A stretch of 64,000 bases of DNA from Nostoc sp. LPT. GTDB lineage: Bacteria > Cyanobacteriota > Cyanobacteriia > Cyanobacteriales > Nostocaceae. Numbering within the stretch: the first letter of the stretch is position 1; each line of letters begins with the position of its first letter. Where the stretch lies: positions 162,803-226,802 of the forward strand of contig NZ_JABXKF010000145.1 of NCBI RefSeq assembly GCF_017115165.1, given 5' to 3'. Shown here piece after piece: positions 1-8,343 of the stretch. Under the pieces are notes generated by a model that did no database searches, was not told where the DNA came from, and saw nothing but the letters and a program-made list of their open reading frames with translations. Both the position numbers and the translations under genes were made by a program.

Positions 1-166
1 CACGGCTAATTGTCCCATCAGCTTCAAAACCCATATCCACTCCAGCAACATACTGGATAGGTTCTTGCAGTTGATCTTCAGTAATTACTTGATTTTGCAG
101 CGTTTCTTGGATAACTATGGCTTCTTCTAGCGTCGAAGGCCAAGCATGATTTCGATAAAAGTTCAT
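1..166 (-). CDS. nfi: Endonuclease V (deoxyribonuclease V), N-terminal part; runs off the left edge
   Basis: The minus strand opens at an ATG at 166 and stays open to the window edge, so only about 55 residues are visible. They include WPSTLEEAIVIQE and YVAGVDMGFE. The AGVD signature is the conserved first catalytic Asp region of endonuclease V, which nicks DNA near deaminated bases such as deoxyinosine. The rest of the protein lies outside the window, so integrity cannot be judged. The spacer to the next gene (167-407) is AT-rich and shows no clear feature. Confidence 0.8.
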   Translation of the reverse strand, partial: MNFYRNHAWPSTLEEAIVIQETLQNQVITEDQLQEPIQYVAGVDMGFEADGTISR

Positions 167-407
167 ATTTAAAATTGGAATTAATTGATTAATATTATTC
201 CTGTTAATTTGACAACCACAAAAACAAGAGTTTTTGATGTTGATGCAGGGAAAATATATTTGTGTAAAAGTCTGTGAAAAACTATCTTTATACTAAATAT
301 TTTAGCCCAAGTTAGCTGATATCTTGCATCATCATGTTACTTAAGGCTGTCAAGAGGGAATCCTGAGAATATAAGTTGATTTTTCTAGATTTTCTCTTTT
401 ACTGGTT

Positions 408-929
408 ATGACACAGCCAAATATTCTAAAACTTGCAAAACAGGGAGATGCAGAAGCGATCGCATCTCTGATGAATCGCCACCTACACCCCAAAGCGATC
501 GCTGCAAAGGTTACTTTCCAAGATGCTTGCTTGCAGGTAATGCTAGAATCTGCCGAAGTACCAAATCAGCAAATTTTAGTTGCATTTATCCGCAAAGGGT
601 TAACGGCTTTAGGGGCTGCATCTATTGAAAGAGTGAAAGTTTATGGACAACAAACAGGTAAAGAGTTTCCAGTTTGGAGTCAAGAGTTTGATTTGAGCAT
701 AGCAGAAGCTGAAGTAGAAGCAGTAGATAATGAACAGTCTGCCGATAATCCTCAAAATCTAACTATTTGTATTAACTTAAGTGGTGCTCCTGCACAGGGA
801 TTAACAAACCAGGATTTTGAATTTATTGCTAATCAAATAAGTACTGATATTTTATCATCTTGTACTGGCGTTTTTATCCAAAAAGTCAATATTAGTAACG
901 GTAGTTCTATGATTACAAAGGAACGTTAG
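408..929 (+). CDS. Conserved cyanobacterial hypothetical protein, 173 aa
   Basis: This soluble protein starts MTQPNILKLAKQGD at an ATG. Residues 1-95 look like a compact alpha/beta module (LMNRHLHPKAI, LQVMLESAEVP, ERVKVYGQQTGKEFPVWSQ) that I recall as a recurrent N-terminal domain in cyanobacterial proteins of unknown function. An acidic linker (AEAEVEAVDN) leads to a second segment of about 60 residues. No catalytic motif, signal peptide or membrane segment is seen. Two HIP1 octamers lie near its start, as expected of a resident gene. Function is unknown, and it stands alone with AT-rich flanks. Confidence 0.75.
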   Translation: MTQPNILKLAKQGDAEAIASLMNRHLHPKAIAAKVTFQDACLQVMLESAEVPNQQILVAFIRKGLTALGAASIERVKVYGQQTGKEFPVWSQEFDLSIAEAEVEAVDNEQSADNPQNLTICINLSGAPAQGLTNQDFEFIANQISTDILSSCTGVFIQKVNISNGSSMITKER

Positions 930-1112
930 TCTTTAATTTACTTTATGTAATTATTTTGAGAAAATCTCACTTCTGTCTTTTTATAAAAGATACAATAAAT
1001 CCAGCTAAATTTCAAATATATGGCTATAAAATTTCTAAAAATGTTGCTTATAGGTGTAGATGTAGAATCATAAAATAGACAGTAGTTTATCATTTTTTTG
1101 CATTTATTGGTT

Positions 1113-1754
1113 ATGAAGCAGCAAAATAATCAGGAAGTTACTAAGCAAGAACTACAAAAATTTTACTGGCCATTATGGTTTCCTTATCCTAGTTCTTGGT
1201 TAAAAGCATTTATTTTAACTTTATTTTTGAGAGTTATTATATTTGTAATTAAAAATACTGGAAAGGTAGGCTATGACATCGTATATTTTGTACACAGTCC
1301 GGAATTATTTTTTATATTTACAATATTGTTAATTTTATCTCCAATTCCGATAATTTCTTTGACTCATCACTGCTTACACTTGCTTATTAGTCGGTTTGCA
1401 TCAGAAACTCAAGCACCCGAAATAGGTAGAACACAAGGATTATTACCAGGAATAATGAGTTGGTGGGAAGGATTGTACGCTTGGCTTATAATTGCAATTT
1501 CTACACTGATTGTGTTAATTAAAACTGATACATTCCGAGAGGCAGTAAGTAAAGCAATTAATGCAGCTAACCTGACTCAATCAGCAAAATCTCTAGATGA
1601 GTGGAAAACAGTTGTGAGTCAGTGGGAAGCTGCGATCGCACTTATGAAAGCCGTGCCATCTTCTAGCCCAAATTATGTAGTCGCTCAACAAAAAACCAAA
1701 GAATATCAAAGAAATTTAAACTACGCCCAGAAAAATTCCCTTGGTAATAAGTAA
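1113..1754 (+). CDS. Predicted membrane protein of unknown function, 213 aa
   Basis: The ATG at 1113 (MKQQNNQEVTKQELQ) is preferred over an in-frame TTG at 1098. Three hydrophobic stretches are visible: about residues 33-50 (AFILTLFLRVIIFVI), 62-85 (ELFFIFTILLILSPIPIISL) and 120-142 (LYAWLIIAISTLIVLI). A soluble C-terminal tail of about 70 residues follows and looks helical (SLDEWKTVVSQWEAAIALM). That suggests an inner- or thylakoid-membrane protein with a cytoplasmic tail. I recognise no family. The gene is strongly AT-rich at the 5' end, and no partner gene is adjacent. Confidence 0.6.
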   Translation: MKQQNNQEVTKQELQKFYWPLWFPYPSSWLKAFILTLFLRVIIFVIKNTGKVGYDIVYFVHSPELFFIFTILLILSPIPIISLTHHCLHLLISRFASETQAPEIGRTQGLLPGIMSWWEGLYAWLIIAISTLIVLIKTDTFREAVSKAINAANLTQSAKSLDEWKTVVSQWEAAIALMKAVPSSSPNYVVAQQKTKEYQRNLNYAQKNSLGNK

Positions 1755-1790
1755 TGCGATCGCACCTGAAAGCTAAACTAGAAAATAGCA

Positions 1791-1817
1791 GTGCGTAGCT
1801 TGCCGCCGTGGCATCGC
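1791..1817. repeat. Dispersed Nostoc-type repeat (GCGTAGC...GGCATCGC)
   Basis: The 27-bp segment begins GTGCGTAGCTTG and ends GGCATCGC. It resembles the dispersed elements at 13483-13511 and 29487-29515, which share GCGTAG...GCATCGC. Confidence 0.45.
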
Positions 1818-1839
1818 TTGACCGTCCGGATCAAAATAA

Positions 1840-1989
1840 AACCCTATAAAGACCAAAACATTAACTGCCATTCTTCAGGAAGAGGAAGATTTGGATGTTA
1901 CTGAATGTCCCGAAATCGGCACAGTTGACCATTTCGGCTCGATCGAGTTGAAAAAAGATATTATTCAATATCTCGTTTGTTTTGCTTGA
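1840..1989 (+). pseudogene. HicB-like antitoxin remnant
   Basis: One frame between a TAA and a TGA reads KTLTAILQEEEDLDV, TECPEIGTVDHFGSIE and then unrelated sequence. This is the pattern of the HicB-type antitoxin N-terminus, where an Ile/Leu strand is followed by EE-x-x-D-x-V and CPE-x-GT. There is no ATG, the family core breaks after about 30 residues, and no HicA-like partner is adjacent. I read it as a decayed fragment. The family call rests on motif memory only. Confidence 0.45.
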
Positions 1990-2069
1990 ATCAGATACGA
2001 TATCCTCTAAATTAGAAGACAGTAAATAGACTGTTGAGGCTGTTATCTATCACGCAAAAGCACAATAAC

Positions 2070-3671
2070 ATGGCTTTTTCTCATGAATTTCAGCGCTATC
2101 GGAGCGTGGTCCCCCTCGATATCCTCCCAGGTCTAGTTAGTTCCATCCTTTTACACTCTATTTTACTGATGGGGAGCAAATATTGGTTCACAGCTTTTAT
2201 GCCTGAGCCTAAGCAAGAGATTCCAATTGAGGTAGTTGAAGTTTATCCCAATGAAACACACATACCCCAAAAAACCTCATTCCGTGCTACTAAAAATTCA
2301 ATTGCAGGTGGTAAAGCTTTACCGAAAAAACCTGTTTCTGCGGTGAACTCAGCTAATTCAGATGCACATAAAGCCTCTAGCAAGAGTCCTTTGGACTCAA
2401 CAACCTTATCTTCAGCAGAAGTATTCCGGCCAGAACAAAGGGAGCAGAAAGCGGAATCACCAAATTTATCTCCTCAACAACCCAAAGTTGAGCCAACTGC
2501 GATCGCAAGACCAACAATACCATTAGCAGCTAAACCACAACCAACAGCAATCGCAAGACCAACTATACCACCAGCACCCAAAGTTGAGCCAACTGCGATC
2601 GCAAAAGCAACTATACCACCAGTACCCAAAGTTGAGCCAACTGCGATCGCAAGACCAACTATACCACCAGCAGCCAAACCACAACCAACAGCGATCGCAA
2701 AAGCAACTATACCACCAGCAGCTAAACCACAACCAACAGCGATCGCAAGACCAACAATACCACTAGCAGCCAAACCACAACCAACAGCGATCACAAGACC
2801 AACAATACCACTAGCAGCCAAACCACAACCAACAGCGATTGCAAGACCAACAATACCACTAGCAGCCAAACCACAATCAACTGCGATCGCAAGACCAACA
2901 ATACCATTAGTAGCTAAACCACAATCAACTGCGATCGCAAGACCAACAATACCATTAGTAGCTAAACCACAATCAACTGCGATCGCAAGACCAACAATAC
3001 CATTAGTAGCTAAACCACAATCAACTGCGATCGCAAAAGCAACTATACCATCAGCACCCAAACCTAAAAAAATAGCAGTAGCACCTAATACTACACCATC
3101 GTCAGCCCTACCCCGAAAAACAGCGCTTGCACCTGCTATTAAATCACCAGTACCCAATCCTAAGAACTTAAGTCAGTCGGGAAGACTCCTAAGTAGGCGA
3201 ACACCTATAGCTCAGTCATCTCTGAAAACAGGTGCAGCAAGCTTGCTGGGTGGTACTCAAAGTGTATCTAGTCGGAATTTTAGCGGTAATTATCTGGCAG
3301 CCTTACCTAATTCCAACCGAGATAATCAAGCTCCTTCTGGTATTGATGCCAGCAGTCAAGATATAGCTATCACCTATTACTTAAACCAACTACAGCAACA
3401 AGTCAAGCAGCAGTGGCTACCAGAAGTAACCGAGTCTTCCCGGCGAACAGTACTTAACTTCACTATTAACCGTTTTGGGCAACTAAGCAATCTCCAGTTC
3501 GCACAAACCTCTGGATTCAGCGTCACTGATCAAGCGGCACTCAAAGCTATACAGCGATCTGCACCCTTTGCACCTTTGCCTACAGGATATACCAGTAACC
3601 ACATCAATATTCAATTTACATTTGATATCAATGTCTATGGGCAGCTAAATTTATCGGGGGACGGTGGCTAA
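2070..3671 (+). CDS. TonB family energy-transducing protein with long Pro/Ala repeat
   Basis: TonB links the inner-membrane proton-motive force (through ExbB/ExbD) to outer-membrane receptors. The ATG at 2070 (MAFSHEFQRYRSV) gives 533 aa; an upstream TTG at 2034 is less likely. A single membrane anchor lies near residues 17-40 (LPGLVSSILLHSILLMG). A periplasmic spacer with twelve 16-residue repeats of the form PTAIARPTIPLAAKPQ fills residues 142-333. The C-terminal TonB domain (last 95 residues) shows YYLNQLQQQVKQQWLP, VLNFTINRFGQLSN and AALKAIQRSAPFAPLP, typical of the fold that binds TonB boxes. No exbB or exbD gene is nearby. The repeat makes the spacer long for the family. Confidence 0.85.
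   Translation: MAFSHEFQRYRSVVPLDILPGLVSSILLHSILLMGSKYWFTAFMPEPKQEIPIEVVEVYPNETHIPQKTSFRATKNSIAGGKALPKKPVSAVNSANSDAHKASSKSPLDSTTLSSAEVFRPEQREQKAESPNLSPQQPKVEPTAIARPTIPLAAKPQPTAIARPTIPPAPKVEPTAIAKATIPPVPKVEPTAIARPTIPPAAKPQPTAIAKATIPPAAKPQPTAIARPTIPLAAKPQPTAITRPTIPLAAKPQPTAIARPTIPLAAKPQSTAIARPTIPLVAKPQSTAIARPTIPLVAKPQSTAIARPTIPLVAKPQSTAIAKATIPSAPKPKKIAVAPNTTPSSALPRKTALAPAIKSPVPNPKNLSQSGRLLSRRTPIAQSSLKTGAASLLGGTQSVSSRNFSGNYLAALPNSNRDNQAPSGIDASSQDIAITYYLNQLQQQVKQQWLPEVTESSRRTVLNFTINRFGQLSNLQFAQTSGFSVTDQAALKAIQRSAPFAPLPTGYTSNHINIQFTFDINVYGQLNLSGDGG
2493..3068 (+). repeat. Twelve tandem 48-bp coding repeats carrying phased HIP1 sites
   Basis: Twelve in-frame 48-bp units encode P/S-TAIA-R/K-P/A-TIP-x-x-x-K-x-x. 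In nine of the twelve, the Ala-Ile-Ala codons are GCGATCGCA and so contain the full HIP1 octamer. Units 2, 7 and 8 have lost it by single substitutions. Units 9-11 are identical, which points to recent expansion. Long open frames on the other strand and frames here are shadows of this repeat. Confidence 0.9.
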
Positions 3672-4008
3672 CAACAGGTAAGCAATTAATTCAATTATGT
3701 ATTATACCGACTTAACCTTAACGTTAAATAGCGACCTGAATCGAAATTTTTAGTTTCAAACAGGCTATTATTTGGGCATTAATTTGAGCAGATTTAAGCA
3801 AAGACAGAAGGAGAGTAGCAATACTCTCCTAACTTAATATGAGTGAAAATTTACTTTCTTAATAATTAAAGCAGACTTGAGTTCAGGTAATGAAAGAGCA
3901 TGTCGTTCATGAGTAAGGCATCAATCGCTTTACCTGCCGCGCTTTCTCAGATTAATTTTCCCTAGCTAAGATATTAGAATAAAAGTAATTTTGCACCCAA
4001 AGCCAATC
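3672..4008. other. Intergenic spacer, no feature recognised
   Basis: About 340 bases between the TonB gene and the aldo/keto reductase. AT-rich. I see no hairpin with a T-run and no repeat or short gene I could support. Confidence 0.4.
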
Positions 4009-4974
4009 ATGACAGAAGCAAAGACGCGGCGTAATTTCCTAATTACCAGCATTGCTGTGACAGGAGGTATTGTGGCAACTAATACCTTACAGCAAAATAC
4101 TATCAACACCGCAACACCGCCAGCAACTATACCAGAACGGTTACTCGGACGCACGGAAGTAAAACTCCCTATCTTCGGGTTAGGAGGAGCAGGACAAACA
4201 CCGCTATCCTGGGAAGGAAAAGAGAGTGATGCTACGGCAATTATTCAAAGAGCGCTGGAACTTGGCATTCGCTACTTTGATACAGCACCTAGTTATGGGC
4301 CGAGTGAAGATTATTTAGGCAAAGTGCTACCACCTCATCGCTCAAAGCTGTTTCTAGCAAGCAAGACCGATAAAAGAGATCGGGATAGTGCATGGCGAGA
4401 ATTGGAGCGATCGCTTAAACGTCTGAATACAGATTATCTCGATTTATGGCAGTTGCATCACGTCTCTTTTTCCGAAGAACTCGACACTATCTTTAGTCCA
4501 TCTGGTGCAATTAAAGCTTTAGAAGAAGCCATACAACAAAAATTGGTGCGCTTTGCTGGTATTACCGGACATCACGACCCTCAAGTAATTGCCGAAGGGT
4601 TGCGTCGCTATCCTTTCCACACTACACTGATTCCTGTGAATGCTGCCGACAAACACCACCCACATCCATTTATTCCGGTAGTTTTACCAGTTGCTCGAGA
4701 AAAAAATGTCGGTGTGATTGCGATGAAAGTCCCGGCTTATGGTCGGCTGTTTAAATCAGGTGGGTTGACAGGTATGGAGGAAGCTTTAGGTTACACACTG
4801 TCTCAGCCTGGAGTTCATTGTTGTGTGATTGCAGCAGAGACTATTGCACAATTAGAGAATAATGTCAAGATAGCGCGGGCTTTTGTACCCCTGAAGGAGC
4901 AAGAATTGACAGCGATCGCACTGGCAGCTGCTAATATCTGGGAAGATAGTACATTCTTCCGTGCTTGGACTTAG
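4009..4974 (+). CDS. Aldo/keto reductase with N-terminal Tat-like signal
   Basis: The ATG at 4009 gives 321 aa. The N-terminus reads KTRRNFLITSIAVTGGIVA, a twin-arginine pair followed by a hydrophobic stretch, so export as a folded protein is possible. The body has aldo/keto reductase signatures: GIRYFDTAPSYGPSEDYLG (catalytic Asp and Tyr), YLDLWQLHHV (catalytic His region) and a C-terminal GVHCCVIAAETIAQLENN cofactor region. These enzymes reduce carbonyls with NADPH; the substrate here is unknown. In-frame TTG at 3991 would only lengthen the leader. It is transcribed alone. Confidence 0.85.
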   Translation: MTEAKTRRNFLITSIAVTGGIVATNTLQQNTINTATPPATIPERLLGRTEVKLPIFGLGGAGQTPLSWEGKESDATAIIQRALELGIRYFDTAPSYGPSEDYLGKVLPPHRSKLFLASKTDKRDRDSAWRELERSLKRLNTDYLDLWQLHHVSFSEELDTIFSPSGAIKALEEAIQQKLVRFAGITGHHDPQVIAEGLRRYPFHTTLIPVNAADKHHPHPFIPVVLPVAREKNVGVIAMKVPAYGRLFKSGGLTGMEEALGYTLSQPGVHCCVIAAETIAQLENNVKIARAFVPLKEQELTAIALAAANIWEDSTFFRAWT

Positions 4975-5136
4975 TACAGCTCACCATAAAAAATGCCCAA
5001 ATAAAGCCGCAAACCATCAAATCAAGCCAAATTGTATGGTGGACATTGCCCAACTTCATGTTAAGTGACTGGATCGGTTTAAATCAGCATCCCTTTTACG
5101 GTATGGTTTTACTCGCTATCATGTAGATACAATTGT

Positions 5137-5334
5137 ATGCCTACCGCACAACAGGCTCTTGCCTGCGTCAGAGTCTGCCACATGCTCTCAAATGGGTATC
5201 AACCTATCCATGTATTTCAGTACAATCAAAACACCAACACCGTGTTTATCCTTGCTGGTGTGACTGAGGGACTAGAGATTCTAATTTTTTCCGATGGTCA
5301 ATGGGGGTTTAACGATGACGAAGCCCAACTTTAG
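5137..5334 (+). CDS. DUF6888-like small protein, first gene of an overlapping pair
   Basis: 65 aa. The sequence starts MPTAQQALACVRVCHMLSNG, continues YQPIHVFQYN and ends with the strand-rich stretch VFILAGVTEGLEILIFSDGQW. From memory this matches a small cyanobacterial family now called DUF6888. Its 3' end overlaps the next gene by 20 bp (ATG at 5315), so the two are probably translationally coupled. The same order recurs at 30.4-30.7 kb. The function is not known; a toxin-antitoxin-like pair is possible from the architecture, but nothing in the sequence proves it. Confidence 0.75.
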   Translation: MPTAQQALACVRVCHMLSNGYQPIHVFQYNQNTNTVFILAGVTEGLEILIFSDGQWGFNDDEAQL

Positions 5335-5524
5335 TAAAATGTCCCGACAAGAACTTAGAGCATATATTTTAGCTCATCGTGAAGATGATGAAGCGATTGA
5401 GGCATTGATCAAACGGAGAAGTCCTAATAATCCAACATATCCATTTCCTGAGACTAACGAGGATTTGAGAAAAATGGAAGAGATACTCAAGAAAAAACTG
5501 GGTAGTAGTGGAGAGGCTGTCTAA
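5315..5524 (+). CDS. DUF6887-like small protein, second gene of an overlapping pair
   Basis: The ATG at 5315 gives 69 aa starting MTKPNFSKMSRQELRAYIL; an in-frame ATG at 5294 lies inside the upstream gene and is less likely. The pattern M-T-x-P-x-(Y/F)-x-x-M-(S)-x-x-(E/D)-L-x-A-Y-(I/V) is shared with the protein at 30396-30581, which supports one family (DUF6887 by memory). The HREDDEAIEALIKRR stretch should be helical, and the C-terminus is charged and helical (EEILKKKLG). It is small, hydrophilic and cytoplasmic. Partner of the preceding DUF6888-like gene. Confidence 0.75.
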   Translation: MTKPNFSKMSRQELRAYILAHREDDEAIEALIKRRSPNNPTYPFPETNEDLRKMEEILKKKLGSSGEAV

Positions 5525-5700
5525 TCAGTTGAAAGGTTTGACGATGAGTTCAGATAGTGAAATCTTGCAGATATTTAGGACTCATATTTGATTTTTGAAA
5601 AAACTCAGTACACCTTTATTCCTTCTTCCCAGTTCCCAGTCCCCAGTCCCCGGTCTTTACGAGTAATTCAGGAATCAAATCGGATTGCTATTACAACTTA

Positions 5701-6966
5701 CTAATCACACTGGTAATATTGTGCCGCTTGCGACATATTAAATTGTAGTAGCTTCTCCTCTGGCAACTTGTATCCCCAACTCGACTTAAAAGGCGAAATA
5801 TTCAAACTGCGAATAATTTCTGACGCTACAGCCTTTGCTAGTAACGGTGGTACAGAGTTACCAACTTGTCGAAATCCGTGCCATTTGGTTACATGAAATC
5901 TAAACCAATCGGGGTAAGAATGCAATCTCGCCGCTTCTCTGACGGTAATACAGCGCGGCGTAGATGGATGAATCGGTCTAGGAGATGTGAAAGAGCCCCT
6001 ATACTTATCTGTTCCGGCTCTTAAAGTATTACAGACACCACCAGGATGTAGCTTATAAAAACGACTAATTTTTTCTCTCTCGCCTTGTTGAGTCTCCTGA
6101 AAACGCTTAACAGTTTCCGCAGAATGTTTGGTTCTTAAACTTGAAGAAAGTATTCGCAAATCATATTCTCGTTTGTAAGAATAATCATCATTTAAGCATT
6201 TGATACCGCGAAGTACAAGAGCATAGTTACTAGGCTTTTCGTAGTCTGCAATAACCCAATCTCTTGTTAGTAACTCTGGATATTTTTCTATTTCAGGTAA
6301 ATCTCCAATTGCATCCCATACTGTAGGACTCAATGGAATATCAGATATTTTTTGAGAATTTAAATTATTTAGTAACGCTTGTTTAGTAATCGGCTGAGGA
6401 TATTTCGGTAACTCTATATCCTCCCTTGCACCTATGAGAAATAATCTCTCACGAGACTGTGGTACTCCGTAATTTGCAGCGTTGAGAATTTGGTAATTTT
6501 CTTCTACTTTATAGCCAGATATTTTAAATTCACTAATTAAGATTTGGAGGATTTGTTTATGTTCGCCAACTGTAATCCCCCGGACATTTTCCATCACAAA
6601 GAATTTTGGTTTTAGCTCAAAAACCAGCCGATGAAAGTGAAACACCAAAGAGTTTCGGGGATCGTTAACAGCCCGTTTACCAATTAGGGAAAATCCTTGA
6701 CATGGTGAGCCACAGATTACCACATCAATTTGACGATCGCCAATCTCAGACCGATTCCTAATTTCTTCCCCGGTTGTATCCACAACGCTTTTACATAACA
6801 CTGAGCAATAAGGGAAGTTAAACTCATGTGTTGCACAGTGGATCGGGTCGATTTCTACAGATGCCAGCACATCAAAACCAGCTTGCTCAAAGCCAAGAGT
6901 CATACCGCCCGCACCAGCGAATAAGTCAACTGCGATCGCTCTTTGTTTTTTCATCTCATAAGCCAT
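5701..6966 (-). CDS. C5 cytosine-specific DNA methyltransferase, orphan
   Basis: 421 aa. Methylates cytosine C5 in DNA. Motif I is DLFAGAGGMTLGFEQAGF (residues 14-31), motif IV has the catalytic Cys in GSPCQGFS (Cys89), motif VI is MENV (about 125-128), and QVGNSVPPLLAKAV is motif X near the C-terminus. The variable target-recognition region lies around residues 220-320. Its first codons overlap the 3' end of lpxB by 11 bp; a second ATG at 6954 would remove the overlap. No endonuclease gene is adjacent, so it looks solitary. From memory, Anabaena has solitary methyltransferases including one for CGATCG, the HIP1 core. The target here cannot be read from sequence. Confidence 0.9.
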   Translation of the reverse strand: MAYEMKKQRAIAVDLFAGAGGMTLGFEQAGFDVLASVEIDPIHCATHEFNFPYCSVLCKSVVDTTGEEIRNRSEIGDRQIDVVICGSPCQGFSLIGKRAVNDPRNSLVFHFHRLVFELKPKFFVMENVRGITVGEHKQILQILISEFKISGYKVEENYQILNAANYGVPQSRERLFLIGAREDIELPKYPQPITKQALLNNLNSQKISDIPLSPTVWDAIGDLPEIEKYPELLTRDWVIADYEKPSNYALVLRGIKCLNDDYSYKREYDLRILSSSLRTKHSAETVKRFQETQQGEREKISRFYKLHPGGVCNTLRAGTDKYRGSFTSPRPIHPSTPRCITVREAARLHSYPDWFRFHVTKWHGFRQVGNSVPPLLAKAVASEIIRSLNISPFKSSWGYKLPEEKLLQFNMSQAAQYYQCD

Positions 6967-8137
6967 GACACCTCAAGATATTTGGTCGCATTTGCAAAAT
7001 TTCTTGAGCAGCGCGATCGCAAACTCCAACTTCTCCTAAACTTTGCCGCATTTCTTCATAATCTAGCAAAGTTTGCTCTCTGCGGCTGGGATTGAGTAGC
7101 AGTTCCATTGCTGCTTGGATAATATTCTCTGGTGTGGCTTGCTCTTGTAAAAATTCTGGCACAATCGCCTTCATCACTACTAAATTGGGTGGCGATGCAA
7201 AGGTTATAGAACCTTTGAGGATTTTCCGAGCTATCCAAGCAGTCAGACGACTAAGGCGGTAAATTACAACTTGCGGCACATTCAACAGGGCGAGTTCTAG
7301 ATTGACAGTACCAGATTTGCTAATAGCTAAATCAGCTGCGGCAAAAACTTCCATTTGTTGACCTGATATAACTGTCGCCCGCAAACCATAACGCTCAATA
7401 GCCTTTTCAATTGGCTGTCTATAGACTTCCAGCGACAGGGGAATCCAGAAACGAACTTCAGGTAATTTAGCTTGAATAGTTTGGGCCGCTTGAAAAATAA
7501 TTGGTAAAAGATATTTTAGTTCTTGGTGGCGAGAGGCGGGGAGGAGTGCGATCGCAATTTCTTCTGGTGCAATCCCCAGTGTTGCACGAGCTGCTTCCCT
7601 TGTAGGAGCATCTTGCATTCGGTCAACCAAAGGATGTCCTACCCAACTAACTTTTGCGCCTTTTTCGCGAAAGTAACGAGCTTCTTGTGGGAAGATTGCC
7701 AACAGCTTATCTGTAAAACCAACAATCCGCTTAGTTCTACGCAAACTTATTGACCAAGCCCACTCTTGGGGAGCAATGTAATACACCACAGGCACATCTG
7801 GTAGATGCTGTTTCATATAAGTCCCAATTTCCAGATTGGGAGTCATATAATCGATCAATACTACTAAATCCGGTGGATTTTGTTTTAGGGAAGCGATCGC
7901 CCGTCGTTGCACCTGGAGAGTCGGTAAAACATAAGGCAGCCCTTCTTGAATACCCACTGAGCCAATACTACTGGTATTACCCAGCAGAGTTGCCCCAGCC
8001 TCTACCATTTTCTCGCCACCCAGCGCTACAATCTCTAATTCCAACCCAATCGCCACAGCTTGACGCTTCAGCGCTGAAATTAGCAGCGACCCTTGTAAAT
8101 CGCCAGATACTTCGCCAGTGCTGATAAATATCCGCAT
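6956..8137 (-). CDS. lpxB: Lipid-A-disaccharide synthase LpxB
   Basis: 393 aa, GT19 glycosyltransferase. It joins UDP-2,3-diacylglucosamine and lipid X to make the lipid A disaccharide at the inner face of the plasma membrane. Diagnostic stretches are MRIFISTGEVSGDLQG, YIAPQEWAWSISLRRTK, KVSWVGHPLVD, LLPASRHQELKYLLP and ISKSGTVNLELALLNVP. The length fits the family. It is the last lipid A gene in the minus-strand order lpxC-fabZ-lpxA-lpxB, with about 200 bp of repeat-bearing spacer to lpxA. The downstream methyltransferase overlaps its stop codon. Confidence 0.95.
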   Translation of the reverse strand: MRIFISTGEVSGDLQGSLLISALKRQAVAIGLELEIVALGGEKMVEAGATLLGNTSSIGSVGIQEGLPYVLPTLQVQRRAIASLKQNPPDLVVLIDYMTPNLEIGTYMKQHLPDVPVVYYIAPQEWAWSISLRRTKRIVGFTDKLLAIFPQEARYFREKGAKVSWVGHPLVDRMQDAPTREAARATLGIAPEEIAIALLPASRHQELKYLLPIIFQAAQTIQAKLPEVRFWIPLSLEVYRQPIEKAIERYGLRATVISGQQMEVFAAADLAISKSGTVNLELALLNVPQVVIYRLSRLTAWIARKILKGSITFASPPNLVVMKAIVPEFLQEQATPENIIQAAMELLLNPSRREQTLLDYEEMRQSLGEVGVCDRAAQEILQMRPNILRCHGL

Positions 8138-8343
8138 TTGATAATTGGTAATTAGTAAAAATGAGGAGTTAGGAGTTAAAAATTCAATTTATCAACTCAT
8201 AACTCATAAATTATGATGTCTGGAAAATTAACCACAATTCCTCATAATCTCACCCCGCCAGTGGCGCTCTTGCTCCCCTCCTCGCTTGCGGGGAGGGGTT
8301 GGGGTGTTGTGGGTAATTCGACAGACATGATATATCTTACATC
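8138..8343. repeat. Repeat-bearing spacer between lpxA and lpxB
   Basis: Contains heptamer-like runs (GGAGTTA) near 8165 and an imperfect inverted repeat around 8252-8315, where CACCCCGCCAG is mirrored by GGGTTGGGGTG. The inverted repeat could fold in RNA. I would call it a dispersed repeat, not a terminator, because no T-run follows on the coding strand. Confidence 0.4.

Noticed and set aside
2474..3157. 227-codon minus-strand frame opposite tonB
   Set aside because: It mirrors the 48-bp repeat of tonB and has no independent family features.
7523..8124. Plus-strand frames of 76 and 124 codons inside lpxB
   Set aside because: Antisense shadows of a clearly recognised gene.
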